Source of the DNA: Tannerella sp.
GTDB lineage: Bacteria; Bacteroidota; Bacteroidia; Bacteroidales; Tannerellaceae
NCBI GenBank assembly: GCA_031257565.1
Contig: JAIROL010000036.1
Location: forward strand, 1-39,551
DNA: 39,551 nt
Reading direction: 5' to 3'
The notes under the pieces were generated by a model. That model was not told the DNA's origin. It did not search any database and saw only the letters and a program-made list of their open reading frames with translations. A program made the position numbers and the translations under genes. Positions 17,261 through 26,140 of the stretch are shown here, piece after piece (within the stretch, counting starts at the first letter, position 1; each line of letters begins with the position of its first letter).

Positions 17261-18343
17261 ATGACGACTGAGACAAAAACGCTTTCCAAACCTTACTATG
17301 AGGCCCTCGACGGTCTTCGCGGAACGGCTGCCATTGTCATTCTGGCGTTTCATTACCTGGAAATGATCTACCCCGATTATTCGGACAACCTGTTGGGACA
17401 TGGCTTCCTTGCCGTTGATTTTTTCTTTTGCCTGTCAGGTTTTGTCATCGGATTCGCATATGACGGCAGGATCCGGAAAATCGGAATAAAAGGATTTCTC
17501 ATCAACCGGCTCATCCGCTTACATCCGCTGGTCGTTTTCGGCAGCATCATCGGATTTGCGGGATATATCCTCAACCCGTGGATGCAAGAGCCTTTGGAAT
17601 GGGGCAAAATAGGACCGGCGCTAATCGGTTCCGTACTACTTATCCCAACCCCGATCCTTTCCGGCAGGTTAGGAGGACTATTTCCGTACAACACTCCTTC
17701 CTGGTCGCTTTTCCTGGAATACATAATCAATATCGTTTACGCATTCGTCCTGTATCGTATCAAAAAAAACGGACTACTCGTGCTGTGTTGTCTCTGCGCC
17801 GCCTGGTTGACGTATACATCCTATAAATCCGGATGGCTGATCAATGGTTGGAGTATTGATAATGTAACAGACGGGCTACCCCGGGTCTGTTTTTCTTTCA
17901 TCGCCGGCTTACTGATCTACCGCTTTGGGCTGACCATCAAAAATAAACTCGGATTCATCCTTCCTTTCTTATTGCTAATGGCTGCATTCGTATATCCGCA
18001 CATCGAAAACGACTGGCTGACCGAAGCGCTCCTGACGATTGTTTTATTCCCTTTAATCATCAGTATCGGTGCAGAGACAAATGTGACGGGCCTGATGAAA
18101 AAAATCTGTATCTTCATCGGAAAATTATCCTATCCGTTATATATGACCCATATCCCTGTCGTGTGGATATTCACGGACTATTATAATACGGTTAAACCGG
18201 AAGGGATGAAACTGGTTCTGATCGTCAGTTGCCTGATCGTTTTCAACCTGTTATTTGCCTATGCCGTCATGCGGTGGTATGACGAACCCGTACGCGCATG
18301 GCTGACCAGGATCAAAAACCAGGGCAACCGCATCTTAATTTAA
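17261..18343 (+). CDS. Acyltransferase-3 family membrane enzyme (OafA/NodX type)
   Basis: 360 residues, about ten hydrophobic helices. The family signature is at the N-terminus: YYEALDGLRGTAAIVILAFH, including the essential-type histidine His31, followed by VDFFFCLSGFVIG and an R-L-x-R-L-H-P segment (INRLIRLHP). Members transfer acetyl or other acyl groups to sugars of lipopolysaccharide, capsule or other glycans. It lies 101 bases after the T9SS protein in the same direction without an obvious promoter. Co-transcription, and a role in decorating the surface glycan to which T9SS cargo is attached, are possible but inferred. The substrate cannot be read from sequence. Confidence 0.88.
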   Translation: MTTETKTLSKPYYEALDGLRGTAAIVILAFHYLEMIYPDYSDNLLGHGFLAVDFFFCLSGFVIGFAYDGRIRKIGIKGFLINRLIRLHPLVVFGSIIGFAGYILNPWMQEPLEWGKIGPALIGSVLLIPTPILSGRLGGLFPYNTPSWSLFLEYIINIVYAFVLYRIKKNGLLVLCCLCAAWLTYTSYKSGWLINGWSIDNVTDGLPRVCFSFIAGLLIYRFGLTIKNKLGFILPFLLLMAAFVYPHIENDWLTEALLTIVLFPLIISIGAETNVTGLMKKICIFIGKLSYPLYMTHIPVVWIFTDYYNTVKPEGMKLVLIVSCLIVFNLLFAYAVMRWYDEPVRAWLTRIKNQGNRILI

Positions 18344-18438
18344 CAAAATTTAAACGCTGAAAAAAATTTCTGTTCCGCTTCTACCATAAGACGGTCGCAG
18401 AACCGCTTCCGCGTATTGCCGTCAAGATTCGGCTTTAT

Positions 18439-18768
18439 TTATTCATCTGCACGGGGACCGACAAAGGAAGTATACAGAATAAGCAGCGCGGCGATCAGGA
18501 GAAAGACCACCCACTCCATTTTTTCACGGAACATAAATACGGACGAGGCAATCATGGAGATACCGGCCATCACGTTGATACGATGCAGACGCCGGCGGCG
18601 AAAACCCTGATCTTTACAGGGCGCCGTCATAAAACATACTGTTATTCCCGCTGCGCCGGCAGCAAATACATAAGGCGCATAAATCCGGTGCACGATATAC
18701 ATGATCGCCCCAATCAGTACCAATACGCCGGAAAACATAAAAATGTAATTACGTATCTGTCGATTCAT
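18439..18768 (-). CDS. Small conserved membrane protein of unknown function
   Basis: 109 residues with four hydrophobic segments (FMFSGVLVLIGAIMYIV, YVFAAGAAGITVCFM, INVMAGISMIASSVFMF, WVVFLLIAALLILYTSF) and a basic loop (FRRRRLHR) between the second and third. I do not recognise a named family. Its ATG overlaps the stop of the upstream FtsB-like gene by four bases (ATGA), so the two are translationally coupled. The coupling suggests an envelope-related role, but no function can be assigned. Confidence 0.75.
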   Translation of the reverse strand: MNRQIRNYIFMFSGVLVLIGAIMYIVHRIYAPYVFAAGAAGITVCFMTAPCKDQGFRRRRLHRINVMAGISMIASSVFMFREKMEWVVFLLIAALLILYTSFVGPRADE

Positions 18769-19067
18769 TCTTCAATAATAAAAATATCCTCGTCTTCTTT
18801 TTTCATCAGGTATTCTTCCCGGGCAAACTGTTCCAGTCCGACCTTATCGGTCTGAAGTTCCCGTATTTTCTGCTTATTTTGCTCTAACTCTTTCTTGTAG
18901 CGGTTTATTTCATTTTCCAGGAAACGAATCTTTTCATCATATTTATACCGGTTATACAGATTACTGTCGCCTAAAAAAAACGTAACGGCAAGAAAAATAA
19001 TTGCGACTATCCAGTATTTGTTTAGTCTTGCAAGGTATTTCCTGTAAAAATCAATCAATCGCGACAT
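18765..19067 (-). CDS. Septum formation initiator (FtsB/DivIC-like) protein
   Basis: 100 residues from the ATG at 19067; longer readings begin upstream of the promoter. One transmembrane helix (WIVAIIFLAVTFFLG) is followed by a coiled coil rich in Glu/Lys/Asn (KIRFLENEINRYKKELEQN). The downstream 'L-x-x-D-x-x-x-L-E-x-x-A-R-E-E-Y-x-M-K' segment (DKVGLEQFAREEYLMKKEDE) is diagnostic of the FtsB/DivIC family. These bitopic proteins belong to the FtsQLB subcomplex of the divisome. It is first in a two-gene operon with the small membrane protein. Confidence 0.88.
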   Translation of the reverse strand: MSRLIDFYRKYLARLNKYWIVAIIFLAVTFFLGDSNLYNRYKYDEKIRFLENEINRYKKELEQNKQKIRELQTDKVGLEQFAREEYLMKKEDEDIFIIEE

Positions 19068-19085
19068 ATCGAAAACGAGTTTGTG

Positions 19086-19093
19086 CAAAAGTA
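19086..19093 (-). promoter_or_regulatory. -7 promoter box for the FtsB-like gene
   Basis: TACTTTTG on the minus strand, 18 bases before the ATG at 19067. No clear TTG -33 element was found at the expected distance. Confidence 0.5.
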
Positions 19094-19236
19094 AAAAATA
19101 TTCCTGTATTTTGCTTAAAAAACAGAATATATTTCGCCTCGGCAACGTTCCTTGTAAAAATTAATCAAGGCGTCGCTTTGCTTCACTTCGTAAAGCGATT
19201 ATAATTCCGAAAGGAAGCAATAAAAAAACAAGTTTT

Positions 19237-19266
19237 TTGTATTGCGCTCAATTTTTGCTATATTTG
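19237..19266 (+). promoter_or_regulatory. dnaX promoter
   Basis: TTG at 19237-19239 and TATATTTG at 19259-19266 are separated by 19 bases. Transcription would start near 19273, about 11 bases before the ATG at 19284, a very short leader. Confidence 0.7.
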
Positions 19267-19283
19267 CAGGCAATTTAAAATAA

Positions 19284-21058
19284 ATGAAAGATTACATCGT
19301 ATCGGCAAGAAAATACAGGCCATCGACATTTAAAAGCGTCGTCGGTCAGAAGTCGCTGACCGCCACCCTGAAAAATGCGATTCAAAGTGGCAAGTTAGCT
19401 CATGCTTACTTGTTCTGCGGACCTCGCGGGGTCGGCAAAACATCGTGCGCCCGTATTTTTGCAAAAACGATCAATTGCATGAATCTCACCGGCGACGGCG
19501 AATCGTGTAACGAATGCGAATCGTGCCGTTCTTTCAACGAGCAACGTTCGCTGAACATTCATGAGCTTGACGCCGCCTCGAACAACTCCGTGGACGATAT
19601 CCGCTCGCTGACGGAACAAGTGCGTATTCCGCCACAATTGGGTAAATATAAAGTATACATCATCGACGAGGTCCATATGCTCAGTGCAGCTGCGTTTAAC
19701 GCATTCCTCAAGACGCTGGAAGAACCGCCTCGCCATGCCATATTTGTGCTTGCCACAACCGAAAAGCAGAAAATACTTCCAACCATCCTGTCGCGTTGCC
19801 AGATATACGATTTTTCACGCATTACGATAGAAGATATAGTCGAACATCTGCAATATGTCGCTTCGTGCGAATCTATAACGGCGGAACCCGAAGCGCTGAA
19901 TGTCATCGCGCAAAAAGCCGACGGCGGCATGCGCGACGCATTGTCGATTTTTGATCAGACGGTCAGTTTTACCGGCGGAAATATTACCTACAAGGCAGTG
20001 ATAGACAATCTGAATGTTCTCGATTACGAGTACTATTTCCGTATCTCCGACGCGATCCTGAAAGGAGACGTTCGTTCCTGTCTATTAATCCTCAACGAGA
20101 TACTGGAGAAAGGTTTCGACGGACAAAACATAATAACCGGCCTGGCGACCCATTTCCGCGATCTTCTTGTATGTAAGGACAAAGTAACCCTTGTTCTTTT
20201 TGAAGTGGGCGCATCCATACGTGAACGTTACAAAGAGACAGCCGGACAATGTTCCGATAAATTACTTTTCAAGGCAATCGAACTCGCCAATCAGTGTGAT
20301 CTGAACTACCACAACAGCCATAACAAACGGTTGCTACTGGAACTGACGCTCATACAATTATGCCAGCTTACAATGAGTCCCGAAGAAGAGGACGATAAAA
20401 AAAAACGCTGATTAGGCCGATTGCATCCGCACAAACAGGTATGCAGACGGCTCAGTCGCCAAATCCCTCGGTTTCTCATACCGTAAGCCCATCTTCCGGC
20501 AACGCCCCCAAAAACGCTGTAACCACAGTAGCGGCGTCATACTCAAGCCCCATTACGCCTGCCGCCATAAAACCCAAACAACCTGATACGCCGCCTGTCG
20601 TACCACGTATACGTACCACTTCTTTAAAAGAACTGGGTAAAGAAAAAGAGAAACTTCCGGTTGCTTCGTTTTCCTCGCAGATGGAAGATATGAACAGCGC
20701 TTTTTCACAGGAGGACCTGACCAGATACTGGATTGAATACGCGAATAGCCTGACGATTGAAAAAATACATCTCAAAAACACGCTGATAAGTTGTAAGCCT
20801 GCATTAAAAGAGAATTTTTCATTTGAGGTATCGGTCTACAACCCAAACCAAAAGGACAAAATACTCGACAACAGTACGGAAATATTAGGACATCTGTGCA
20901 GCAAACTGAATAATACCCGTATAAAAATGGATATCCGCATCGTTGAGAAAAACGAAAAAGAGATGATTTATACTTCTTCCGAGAGATATGCCTATCTGAG
21001 TAAAAAGAATCCCAATATTGAAAAATTAAAGGATATTTTTGATCTTACGATTGAATAG
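19284..21058 (+). CDS. dnaX: DNA polymerase III clamp-loader subunit tau, requiring a -1 frame change (short zero-frame product ends at 20411)
   Basis: The zero frame encodes 375 residues: Walker A GPRGVGKT (46-53), zinc cysteines Cys65/75/78/81, Walker B YIIDEVHM (125-132) and the sensor motif SRC (170-172). It ends D-K-K-K-R-stop at 20411. A second open frame, -1 relative to the first, runs from within the A9 tract (20397-20405) to 21058. Slipping one base back on the A run joins both into 591 residues, the usual DnaX length in Bacteroidota. The added 218 residues begin T-L-I-R-P-I and include a Pro/Ala/Thr-rich linker and a C-terminal domain, as in tau. The 375-residue form would be gamma-like: ATPase and clamp-loading core only. 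A sequencing error in the homopolymer is the main alternative; the hairpin and stop placement argue for programmed recoding. Confidence 0.85.
20386..20452 (+). promoter_or_regulatory. Candidate dnaX recoding signal: A9 slippery run, adjacent stop, downstream hairpin
   Basis: A purine-rich SD-like stretch (AAGAGGA, about 20386-20392) precedes nine A residues (20397-20405). CGC-TGA closes the zero frame at 20411. A hairpin follows: GCCG (20416-20419) pairs with CGGC (20448-20451), GCAT (20423-20426) pairs with ATGC (20441-20444), the segments between them add a U-A and a G-U pair with one A-A mismatch, and the loop is 14 bases. The stem starts about 10 bases after the A run. The arrangement resembles E. 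coli dnaX (ribosomal -1 frameshift with upstream SD and hairpin), and the A9 run resembles Thermus dnaX (transcript slippage). Confidence 0.7.
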
Positions 21059-21059
21059 T

Positions 21060-22373
21060 CTATTTTTCCCTTATAAAAACCCGGATCGGCGTACCGCTGA
21101 AATCCCAGTTCGCACGTATCTGATTTTCAAGAAATCGCTTGTATGGTTCTTTCACCCATTGAGGCAGGTTGCAAAAAAACGCAAATGAAGGAACGCCGCC
21201 GCCCGGAAGTTGGGTTACGTATTTGATCTTGATATACTTTCCTTTCCATGCCGGAGGAGGCGTATGCTCTATGATCGGCAGCATCACTTCATTCAACTTA
21301 GCCGTAGCTATGCGCCTCTGACGATTATCGTATATTTCCCTGGTCTTCTCCAGCGCTTTAAAAATGCGTTGTTTTGTCAAAACGGAAATAAATAACACCG
21401 GAAAATCCGTAAACGGCGCAAACCGGTCCTGAATCGCATTGATAAATGTTTTTATGGCAATCTGTGATTTATCTTCTACCAGGTCCCATTTATTAACACA
21501 GACGAGAAGTCCTTTTTTATTTTTCCGGATAATGGAAAAAATATTCAGATCCTGACTTTCAACGCCACGTGTGGCGTCGAGCATCAGGACGCAGACGTCC
21601 GAATTCTCGATCGCTCTTATGGAGCGGATCACCGAGTAATATTCAAGATCTTCGTTCACCTTGCTTTTCTTCCGTATACCGGCAGTGTCAACAAGGTAAA
21701 AATTCAGTCCGAACTTATTATATTTCGTATAAATCGAATCGCGCGTCGTCCCGGCAATATCGGTAACAATATGACGCTCTTCTCCGATAAAAGCATTTAT
21801 AAGAGACGACTTTCCGGCATTGGGACGACCGACAATTGCAATACGCGGAAGCTCTTCTTCCAATTCCTCTTCTTTCTGCGACGGCAATACCTCTACGATA
21901 CGATCCAGCAGATCTCCCGTACAGGATCCGTTTATTGCCGATACGCAATACGGATCGCCCAAACCAAGACTATAAAATTCAGCGGCAAGGGCGTGCATGT
22001 CATAATTATCCGCTTTGTTGACAACCAGGATTACAGACTTCTTGCTCCGGCGAAGGATTCGCGCTACTTCATCGTCCAGGTCGGTCGCGCCGGTCAATAC
22101 GTCAACAACGAACAGTATCGCATCGGCCTCTTCGATAGCGACCTGTACCTGTTTATTGATCTCGCCCTCAAACACATCTTCGGAATTCACGACCCATCCT
22201 CCGGTATCGATAAGCGAAAATTCAAGGCCTGTCCATTCGACCTTACCATACTGGCGGTCACGCGTTGTGCCGGCTTCTTCATCGACAATCGCCTGACGCG
22301 ATTGTGTCAAACGATTAAATAAAGTAGATTTACCCACATTAGGACGTCCTACAATTGCTACTACATTTCCCAT
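21060..22373 (-). CDS. der: Ribosome-assembly GTPase Der (EngA)
   Basis: 437 residues. Der is a two-GTPase-domain protein needed for 50S subunit maturation. The first G domain shows GRPNVGKST near the N-terminus, DTGGW and NKAD. The second shows [20 protein letters not shown] and NKWD. A C-terminal KH-like domain ([20 protein letters not shown] and onward) completes it. It is last in the DUF177-rpmF-fabH-era-der group and converges on dnaX with only one base between the two stop codons. Confidence 0.97.
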   Translation of the reverse strand: MGNVVAIVGRPNVGKSTLFNRLTQSRQAIVDEEAGTTRDRQYGKVEWTGLEFSLIDTGGWVVNSEDVFEGEINKQVQVAIEEADAILFVVDVLTGATDLDDEVARILRRSKKSVILVVNKADNYDMHALAAEFYSLGLGDPYCVSAINGSCTGDLLDRIVEVLPSQKEEELEEELPRIAIVGRPNAGKSSLINAFIGEERHIVTDIAGTTRDSIYTKYNKFGLNFYLVDTAGIRKKSKVNEDLEYYSVIRSIRAIENSDVCVLMLDATRGVESQDLNIFSIIRKNKKGLLVCVNKWDLVEDKSQIAIKTFINAIQDRFAPFTDFPVLFISVLTKQRIFKALEKTREIYDNRQRRIATAKLNEVMLPIIEHTPPPAWKGKYIKIKYVTQLPGGGVPSFAFFCNLPQWVKEPYKRFLENQIRANWDFSGTPIRVFIREK

Positions 22374-22459
22374 CGTCAGTTATTTCTTTTTATGTGTAAT
22401 ACAAGAATCTCCAATTAAACTGCGGCAGGCTGTTTAATAAAGATTTTAAATGATCTTTC

Positions 22460-23353
22460 TCAGTCAACCTGATATCCGAACATACGCAGCATATGATCAC
22501 GATTACGCCAGTCGGATTCCACTTTCACAAATATTTCAAGAAAAACTTTTTTACCGAAAAATTTTTCCAGATCTTTTCGGGCCATCATTCCGACTTTTTT
22601 CAGCGCCTGTCCGCGATGACCGATAATTATTCCTTTCTGGGATTCGCGCTCAACGATGATAAGCGATTTTATATGGATATTGTTTTCCGTCTCCGCAAAT
22701 TGTTCTACCACAACCTCCACAGAATAGGGAATTTCTTTCTGATAATAAAGAAGTATCTTTTCACGTATGATTTCCGTCACAAAAAAACGCGCCGGACGAT
22801 CCGTCAAAGCGTCTTTTTCAAAATAGGGAGGCGAAAGAGGAATCAACCCTTCGATGCGTTTACGCACCATGTCCACATTAAATCCGGCCTGTGCCGATAC
22901 AGGATATATTTCCGCTTTGGGTAATAATTCATGCCACAATAAGACCAGTTTTTCAAGTTCCGGCTGATTGGACAAGTCTATTTTGTTTATCAGTAATAAA
23001 ACAGGACATTCGGCTTTTTGAATACGATGCAGAAATTCTTCATTCTTATCGGTCTTCTCTACGGTATCCGTCACATAAAGCAAGACGTCCGCATCTCCCA
23101 GTGCAGATTCCGAAAAATTAAGCATCGAGCGCTGCAATTTATAATTCGGCTGCAACACGCCCGGCGTATCGGAATAGACAATCTGCATGGTCTCCGTGTT
23201 AACGATTCCCAGTATACGATGTCTTGTCGTCTGGGCTTTGGATGTAATGATAGAAATACGTTCGCCTACCAAACGATTCATCAGCGTAGATTTACCCACA
23301 TTGGGATTTCCTACAATATTAACAAACCCTGATTTATGTACCGCTTCCGTCAT
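22460..23353 (-). CDS. era: Ribosome-assembly GTPase Era
   Basis: 297 residues, the usual length. Era binds 16S rRNA near its 3' end and couples ribosome assembly to the cell cycle. Visible motifs are G1 [10 protein letters not shown]3 DTPG, G4 NKIDL and the C-terminal RNA-binding KH domain ([15 protein letters not shown]). The start overlaps the end of fabH by 20 bases, indicating co-transcription and probable translational coupling. Confidence 0.97.
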   Translation of the reverse strand: MTEAVHKSGFVNIVGNPNVGKSTLMNRLVGERISIITSKAQTTRHRILGIVNTETMQIVYSDTPGVLQPNYKLQRSMLNFSESALGDADVLLYVTDTVEKTDKNEEFLHRIQKAECPVLLLINKIDLSNQPELEKLVLLWHELLPKAEIYPVSAQAGFNVDMVRKRIEGLIPLSPPYFEKDALTDRPARFFVTEIIREKILLYYQKEIPYSVEVVVEQFAETENNIHIKSLIIVERESQKGIIIGHRGQALKKVGMMARKDLEKFFGKKVFLEIFVKVESDWRNRDHMLRMFGYQVD

Positions 23354-24329
23354 ATCCCCATTTCAAGTAGGTAGCTCCCCATGTAAAACCGGCTCCGAAA
23401 GCAGCCAGAATAAGATTATCGCCTTTTTTCAGTTTCGTTTCCCATTCCCACAGGCAAAGAGGAATACTACCCGAACTCGTATTTCCGTAACGCTGTATAT
23501 TCACCATTACTTTTTCAACAGGCGCCTCCAGGCGCCGGGCAGCCGCTTCAATAATACGCATGTTGGCCTGATGAGGAATGATCCAGTCTATATCTTCTTT
23601 CTTCAGTCCGTTACGTTCAACAATTTCCGCCGCCACGTCGGCCATTTCGGATACCGCACGCTTGAATACGACTTTTCCTTCCTGATAGACCGTATGTTCG
23701 TGATTGTCTATCGTTTCATAGGCAGGCATCTTTGCCGAACCGCCGGCCTTCATCAGCAGATGAGGCAAACCGCGCCCATCCGTACGAAGGATCGAATCAA
23801 GGATACCGACCGGCTCTGTCGTGGATTCTATAAGTATAGCGCCGCACCCGTCGCCAAACAAAGGACATGTCGTACGATCCGTATAATTCGTGATCGCCGT
23901 CATCATATCGCCGGCAACGGCAATAATACGTTTATAACGTCCGGAACGTATATAATTAGCGACTGTCTCCAACAGATATATAAAACCGGAACATGCAGCT
24001 TGCAAGTCAAATGCAAAAGCATTCTTGCAACCTGTCTGACAGGATATAATCGAGGCTGTCGGCGGAAAATGATAATCGCCGGTGGACGTCGCACAAATAA
24101 CGCCTTCAACCGATTCCGGATCGATACCGGTCTTCATCATCAGTTCATTAACGGCTTGAATACCCATATAAGACATCGCTTTTCCTCCCTTAAGGATGCG
24201 ACGTTCCTTAATACCCACGCGCGACATGATCCACTCATCGCTGGTATCCACCATTCTCGCCAGTTCTTCGTTCGTTATTTTATCTTCGGGTACGTATCCT
24301 CCTATCCCTGTAATAACTGCATTTATCAT
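23334..24329 (-). CDS. fabH: Beta-ketoacyl-ACP synthase III
   Basis: 331 residues. FabH performs the first condensation of fatty-acid synthesis, joining an acyl-CoA primer to malonyl-ACP. The full catalytic triad is present: Cys113 (DLQAACSGF), His253 (IPHQANMRI) and Asn283 ([10 protein letters not shown]). The N-terminus [20 protein letters not shown] is standard. It follows rpmF after a gap holding a 13-bp hairpin and precedes era with overlap. Linking rpmF and DUF177 to fatty-acid genes is a conserved bacterial arrangement. Confidence 0.97.
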   Translation of the reverse strand: MINAVITGIGGYVPEDKITNEELARMVDTSDEWIMSRVGIKERRILKGGKAMSYMGIQAVNELMMKTGIDPESVEGVICATSTGDYHFPPTASIISCQTGCKNAFAFDLQAACSGFIYLLETVANYIRSGRYKRIIAVAGDMMTAITNYTDRTTCPLFGDGCGAILIESTTEPVGILDSILRTDGRGLPHLLMKAGGSAKMPAYETIDNHEHTVYQEGKVVFKRAVSEMADVAAEIVERNGLKKEDIDWIIPHQANMRIIEAAARRLEAPVEKVMVNIQRYGNTSSGSIPLCLWEWETKLKKGDNLILAAFGAGFTWGATYLKWGYDGSGT

Positions 24330-24359
24330 AAATAAATTATCTCTCTTTTTGTTATATTT

Positions 24360-24394
24360 AAATAGCCCTAAAGTTCTTCAATTTAGGGCTATTT
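24360..24394 (-). terminator. Perfect 13-bp hairpin between rpmF and fabH
   Basis: Arms at 24360-24372 and 24382-24394 (AAATAGCCCTAAA and its complement) enclose a 9-base loop. A T-rich run follows on the plus strand, not on the minus strand where the flanking genes lie. It is therefore not a classical terminator for rpmF. It could act as an attenuator, a partial terminator or an RNA-processing site that sets the rpmF:fabH ratio. The type label is provisional. Confidence 0.6.
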
Positions 24395-24425
24395 ATTTTT
24401 TTACAAAACTACTCAAAAAGCCGGT

Positions 24426-24611
24426 TTAAATTGCAGCTTCTTTTTCGATCGCGAGCTTGCCTCTGTAGTAACCACAGTCGCTGCATACAGTGTGGTAAAC
24501 GTGCCATGCGCCACAATTCGGGCATACGGCCATTGTCGGGAGAACCGCTTTATCATGCGTTCTACGCTTGGCAGTTCTCGTGTTTCCTTGTCTTCTTTTA
24601 GGATGTGCCAT
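24426..24611 (-). CDS. rpmF: 50S ribosomal protein L32
   Basis: 61 residues: MAHPKRRQGNTRTAKRRTH is the canonical L32 start. Two zinc-binding CxxC pairs follow (CPNC and CSDC), so this is the zinc-containing form. It lies 16 bases after the DUF177 gene, the almost universal partner of rpmF. Confidence 0.97.
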   Translation of the reverse strand: MAHPKRRQGNTRTAKRRTHDKAVLPTMAVCPNCGAWHVYHTVCSDCGYYRGKLAIEKEAAI

Positions 24612-24627
24612 AATGTTTTATTTTAAA

Positions 24628-25188
24628 TTAATTATCTCCAATTAAATTACGAAGAACATCCCAACGCGGATCTACCGGTTGAATGTCATTTTCCGACTCC
24701 GGAACTTCATCGTCTTCATCCCATTCGTCGACACAAAGCTCTTTCAGTTTCGAAGCCATCGCCTCGTTACATTCGCCCGATTCATGAACATGCTTCATCG
24801 GTATGGCCAATGCTATAAATTCATACATATACCAGGCAATGTTGATAAATCCTTCTTCTTCCGAAATGACGACCTGCTCGTCGCTTGTCTCGGCATACGT
24901 TTCTCCAAACGTAATGATCAACCTGTTTATTGCCTCAACCGGAATTTCCATATCATCCAGACAGCGATCACACGTAACCGTAACGACTCCTTCTATTCGA
25001 AAAACCAACTCAAACGTCGAAGAAACACGTACAACCGAGAGTGAGGCATTCGCTTTTCCTTCTCTGACTTCAGGTCCGCCCACATTTTCAAAAAACTCAT
25101 TATCCAGCACATAATCAAACATGTAAGTCTTTGCCGGAGAAAGGTTTTTCAAATCGATCCGATATGTTTTCAACGTTCCCAAAGTCAA
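24628..25188 (-). CDS. DUF177 (YceD family) protein linked to 23S rRNA/L32
   Basis: 186 residues if read from the TTG at 25188, 184 from the TTG at 25182. No ATG fits: the family normally begins close to the segment LKTYRIDLKNL, and the transcription start is only about 15-21 bases upstream, so a TTG start seems to be used. The central CDRC pair (VTVTCDRCLDDM) and later acidic C-terminal region match DUF177. YceD-type proteins accompany rpmF and are implicated in 23S rRNA accumulation. It heads the operon with rpmF, fabH, era and der. Confidence 0.88.
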   Translation of the reverse strand: MTLGTLKTYRIDLKNLSPAKTYMFDYVLDNEFFENVGGPEVREGKANASLSVVRVSSTFELVFRIEGVVTVTCDRCLDDMEIPVEAINRLIITFGETYAETSDEQVVISEEEGFINIAWYMYEFIALAIPMKHVHESGECNEAMASKLKELCVDEWDEDDEVPESENDIQPVDPRWDVLRNLIGDN

Positions 25189-25209
25189 TTAAAGTTGTGA
25201 AAAACCTTG

Positions 25210-25239
25210 CAAAGGTACGGACTTTTTTTTAATTAACAA
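25210..25239 (-). promoter_or_regulatory. Promoter of the DUF177-rpmF-fabH-era-der operon
   Basis: On the minus strand, TTG at 25239-25237 and TACCTTTG at 25217-25210 are separated by 19 bases, an ideal Bacteroidota promoter. Transcription would begin near 25203. Confidence 0.7.
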
Positions 25240-25329
25240 TAGCTTTTTTACTTGTTTTACATAATACATTAATTATAAGACTATTAAAATCAAAAAAAGA
25301 ATAAACGCATAAACAAGAGAGATATGCAA

Positions 25330-25905
25330 TCATTTCTTCATACTAAATTCACACCCGCAATACGGTTGATTATAGAATCCATACATGCGAACCAACTCAT
25401 TCCGGCGCTCGCTCAGACCTCCCTTGCGCCAATTACGGGTCCAGAAAACGAGATTCGGAAACAAAGCCGCCGCACATTCTCCTGCTTCGGAAATTTGTTC
25501 CGGATTCTTCCAACGCGATGTGGCAAGCGTAGTTGCAAATACGCGAAACCCGTTTTCAGAGGCATACAGAGCCGTTGCGGTAAGACGTTCCTTAAAACAG
25601 CGTAAACAGCGCGCTCCACGCTCAGGCTCCCTCTCCAAACCCTTAACGGCTTCAAGCCATTTATCATGATCATAATCGACGTCTACAAAATCAAGTCCCA
25701 GCGTCTGCGCATGACGGATACATTCCGCCTTTCGCTTTTCATATTCCTGATCAGGATATATATTGGGATTATAATAGAAAAGCGCGGGACGTATCCCATG
25801 CTCCAAAAGACATTCAACAATAGCCGAGGAACATGGCGCACAACAGGCATGAAGAAGAATTTCAGTCTCTCCGCCGGGAACTTCCATTTTAAATCTTGAG
25901 CGCAT
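25330..25905 (-). CDS. queH: Epoxyqueuosine reductase QueH
   Basis: 191 residues from the ATG at 25905; a further ATG at 25887 is equally plausible. A longer reading from 25935 is impossible because that codon lies inside the promoter -7 box. QueH (formerly DUF208) catalyses the last step of queuosine synthesis in tRNA using an iron-sulfur cluster and an extra metal. Conserved cysteines are seen in HACCAPCSS (near the N-terminus), in ARCLRCFKERL and in YCGCEF at the C-terminus. The family segment FYYNPNIYPDQEYEKRK is intact. It appears to be a single-gene unit. Confidence 0.92.
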   Translation of the reverse strand: MRSRFKMEVPGGETEILLHACCAPCSSAIVECLLEHGIRPALFYYNPNIYPDQEYEKRKAECIRHAQTLGLDFVDVDYDHDKWLEAVKGLEREPERGARCLRCFKERLTATALYASENGFRVFATTLATSRWKNPEQISEAGECAAALFPNLVFWTRNWRKGGLSERRNELVRMYGFYNQPYCGCEFSMKK

Positions 25906-25932
25906 CAGATTGTTACATTGAAAAATCTTTCG

Positions 25933-25940
25933 CAAAGATA
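25933..25940 (-). promoter_or_regulatory. -7 promoter box of queH
   Basis: TATCTTTG on the minus strand. Transcription would begin near 25926, 21-39 bases before the candidate ATGs at 25905 and 25887. No clear -33 TTG. Confidence 0.55.
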
Positions 25941-26049
25941 AACATTATTTAACTAACATCAGATTAAACTTTCCGGAAAAATATCTGTCTATAAAAACAC
26001 ATTTAGGTTAGGTTTTTTCATATTTTAGGTTTTTAAGGCGGGAAAGAGC

Positions 26050-26100
26050 AGAGCGGCGACGTTCGGCTCTTTTCTATTTCAAGCCGAACAGCGCCGCTCT
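26050..26100 (-). terminator. Strong hairpin after the membrane winged-helix regulator gene
   Basis: Outer arms 26050-26058 and 26092-26100 (AGAGCGGCG with CGCCGCTCT) and inner arms 26061-26068 and 26082-26089 (GTTCGGCT with AGCCGAAC) form about 17 base pairs with a small internal loop and a 13-base apical loop. It starts 41 bases after the stop at 26141. No T run follows on the minus strand, so termination may need another factor, or the hairpin may serve to stabilise the 3' end. Confidence 0.65.
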
Positions 26101-26140
26101 CTGCTATGATGTGTCTTTATTTTTCAAGGCTCACCCGACT

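Noticed and set aside
18344..18438. About 32 open codons in frame after the stop of the small membrane protein (18439), reading KPNLDGNTRKRFCDRLMVEA
   Set aside because: Read-through or a relic is conceivable, but the stop codon is clear and I recognise no family, so it was not annotated.
20441..21058. Separate gene downstream of dnaX starting at ATG 20441
   Set aside because: It has no promoter, its ATG is buried in the hairpin, and its product equals the expected C-terminal part of DnaX in the -1 frame.
21771..22322. 183-codon plus-strand open frame antisense to der
   Set aside because: Shadow of der with no domain signature or promoter.
23187..24335. 382-codon plus-strand open frame antisense to fabH/era
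   Set aside because: Its composition is Arg/His/Ile/Phe-rich as expected of a shadow frame, it has no motifs, and the opposite strand has complete fabH and era genes.
25906..25935. Longer QueH start at 25935
   Set aside because: That start codon overlaps the -7 box of the promoter, so it would not be in the transcript.
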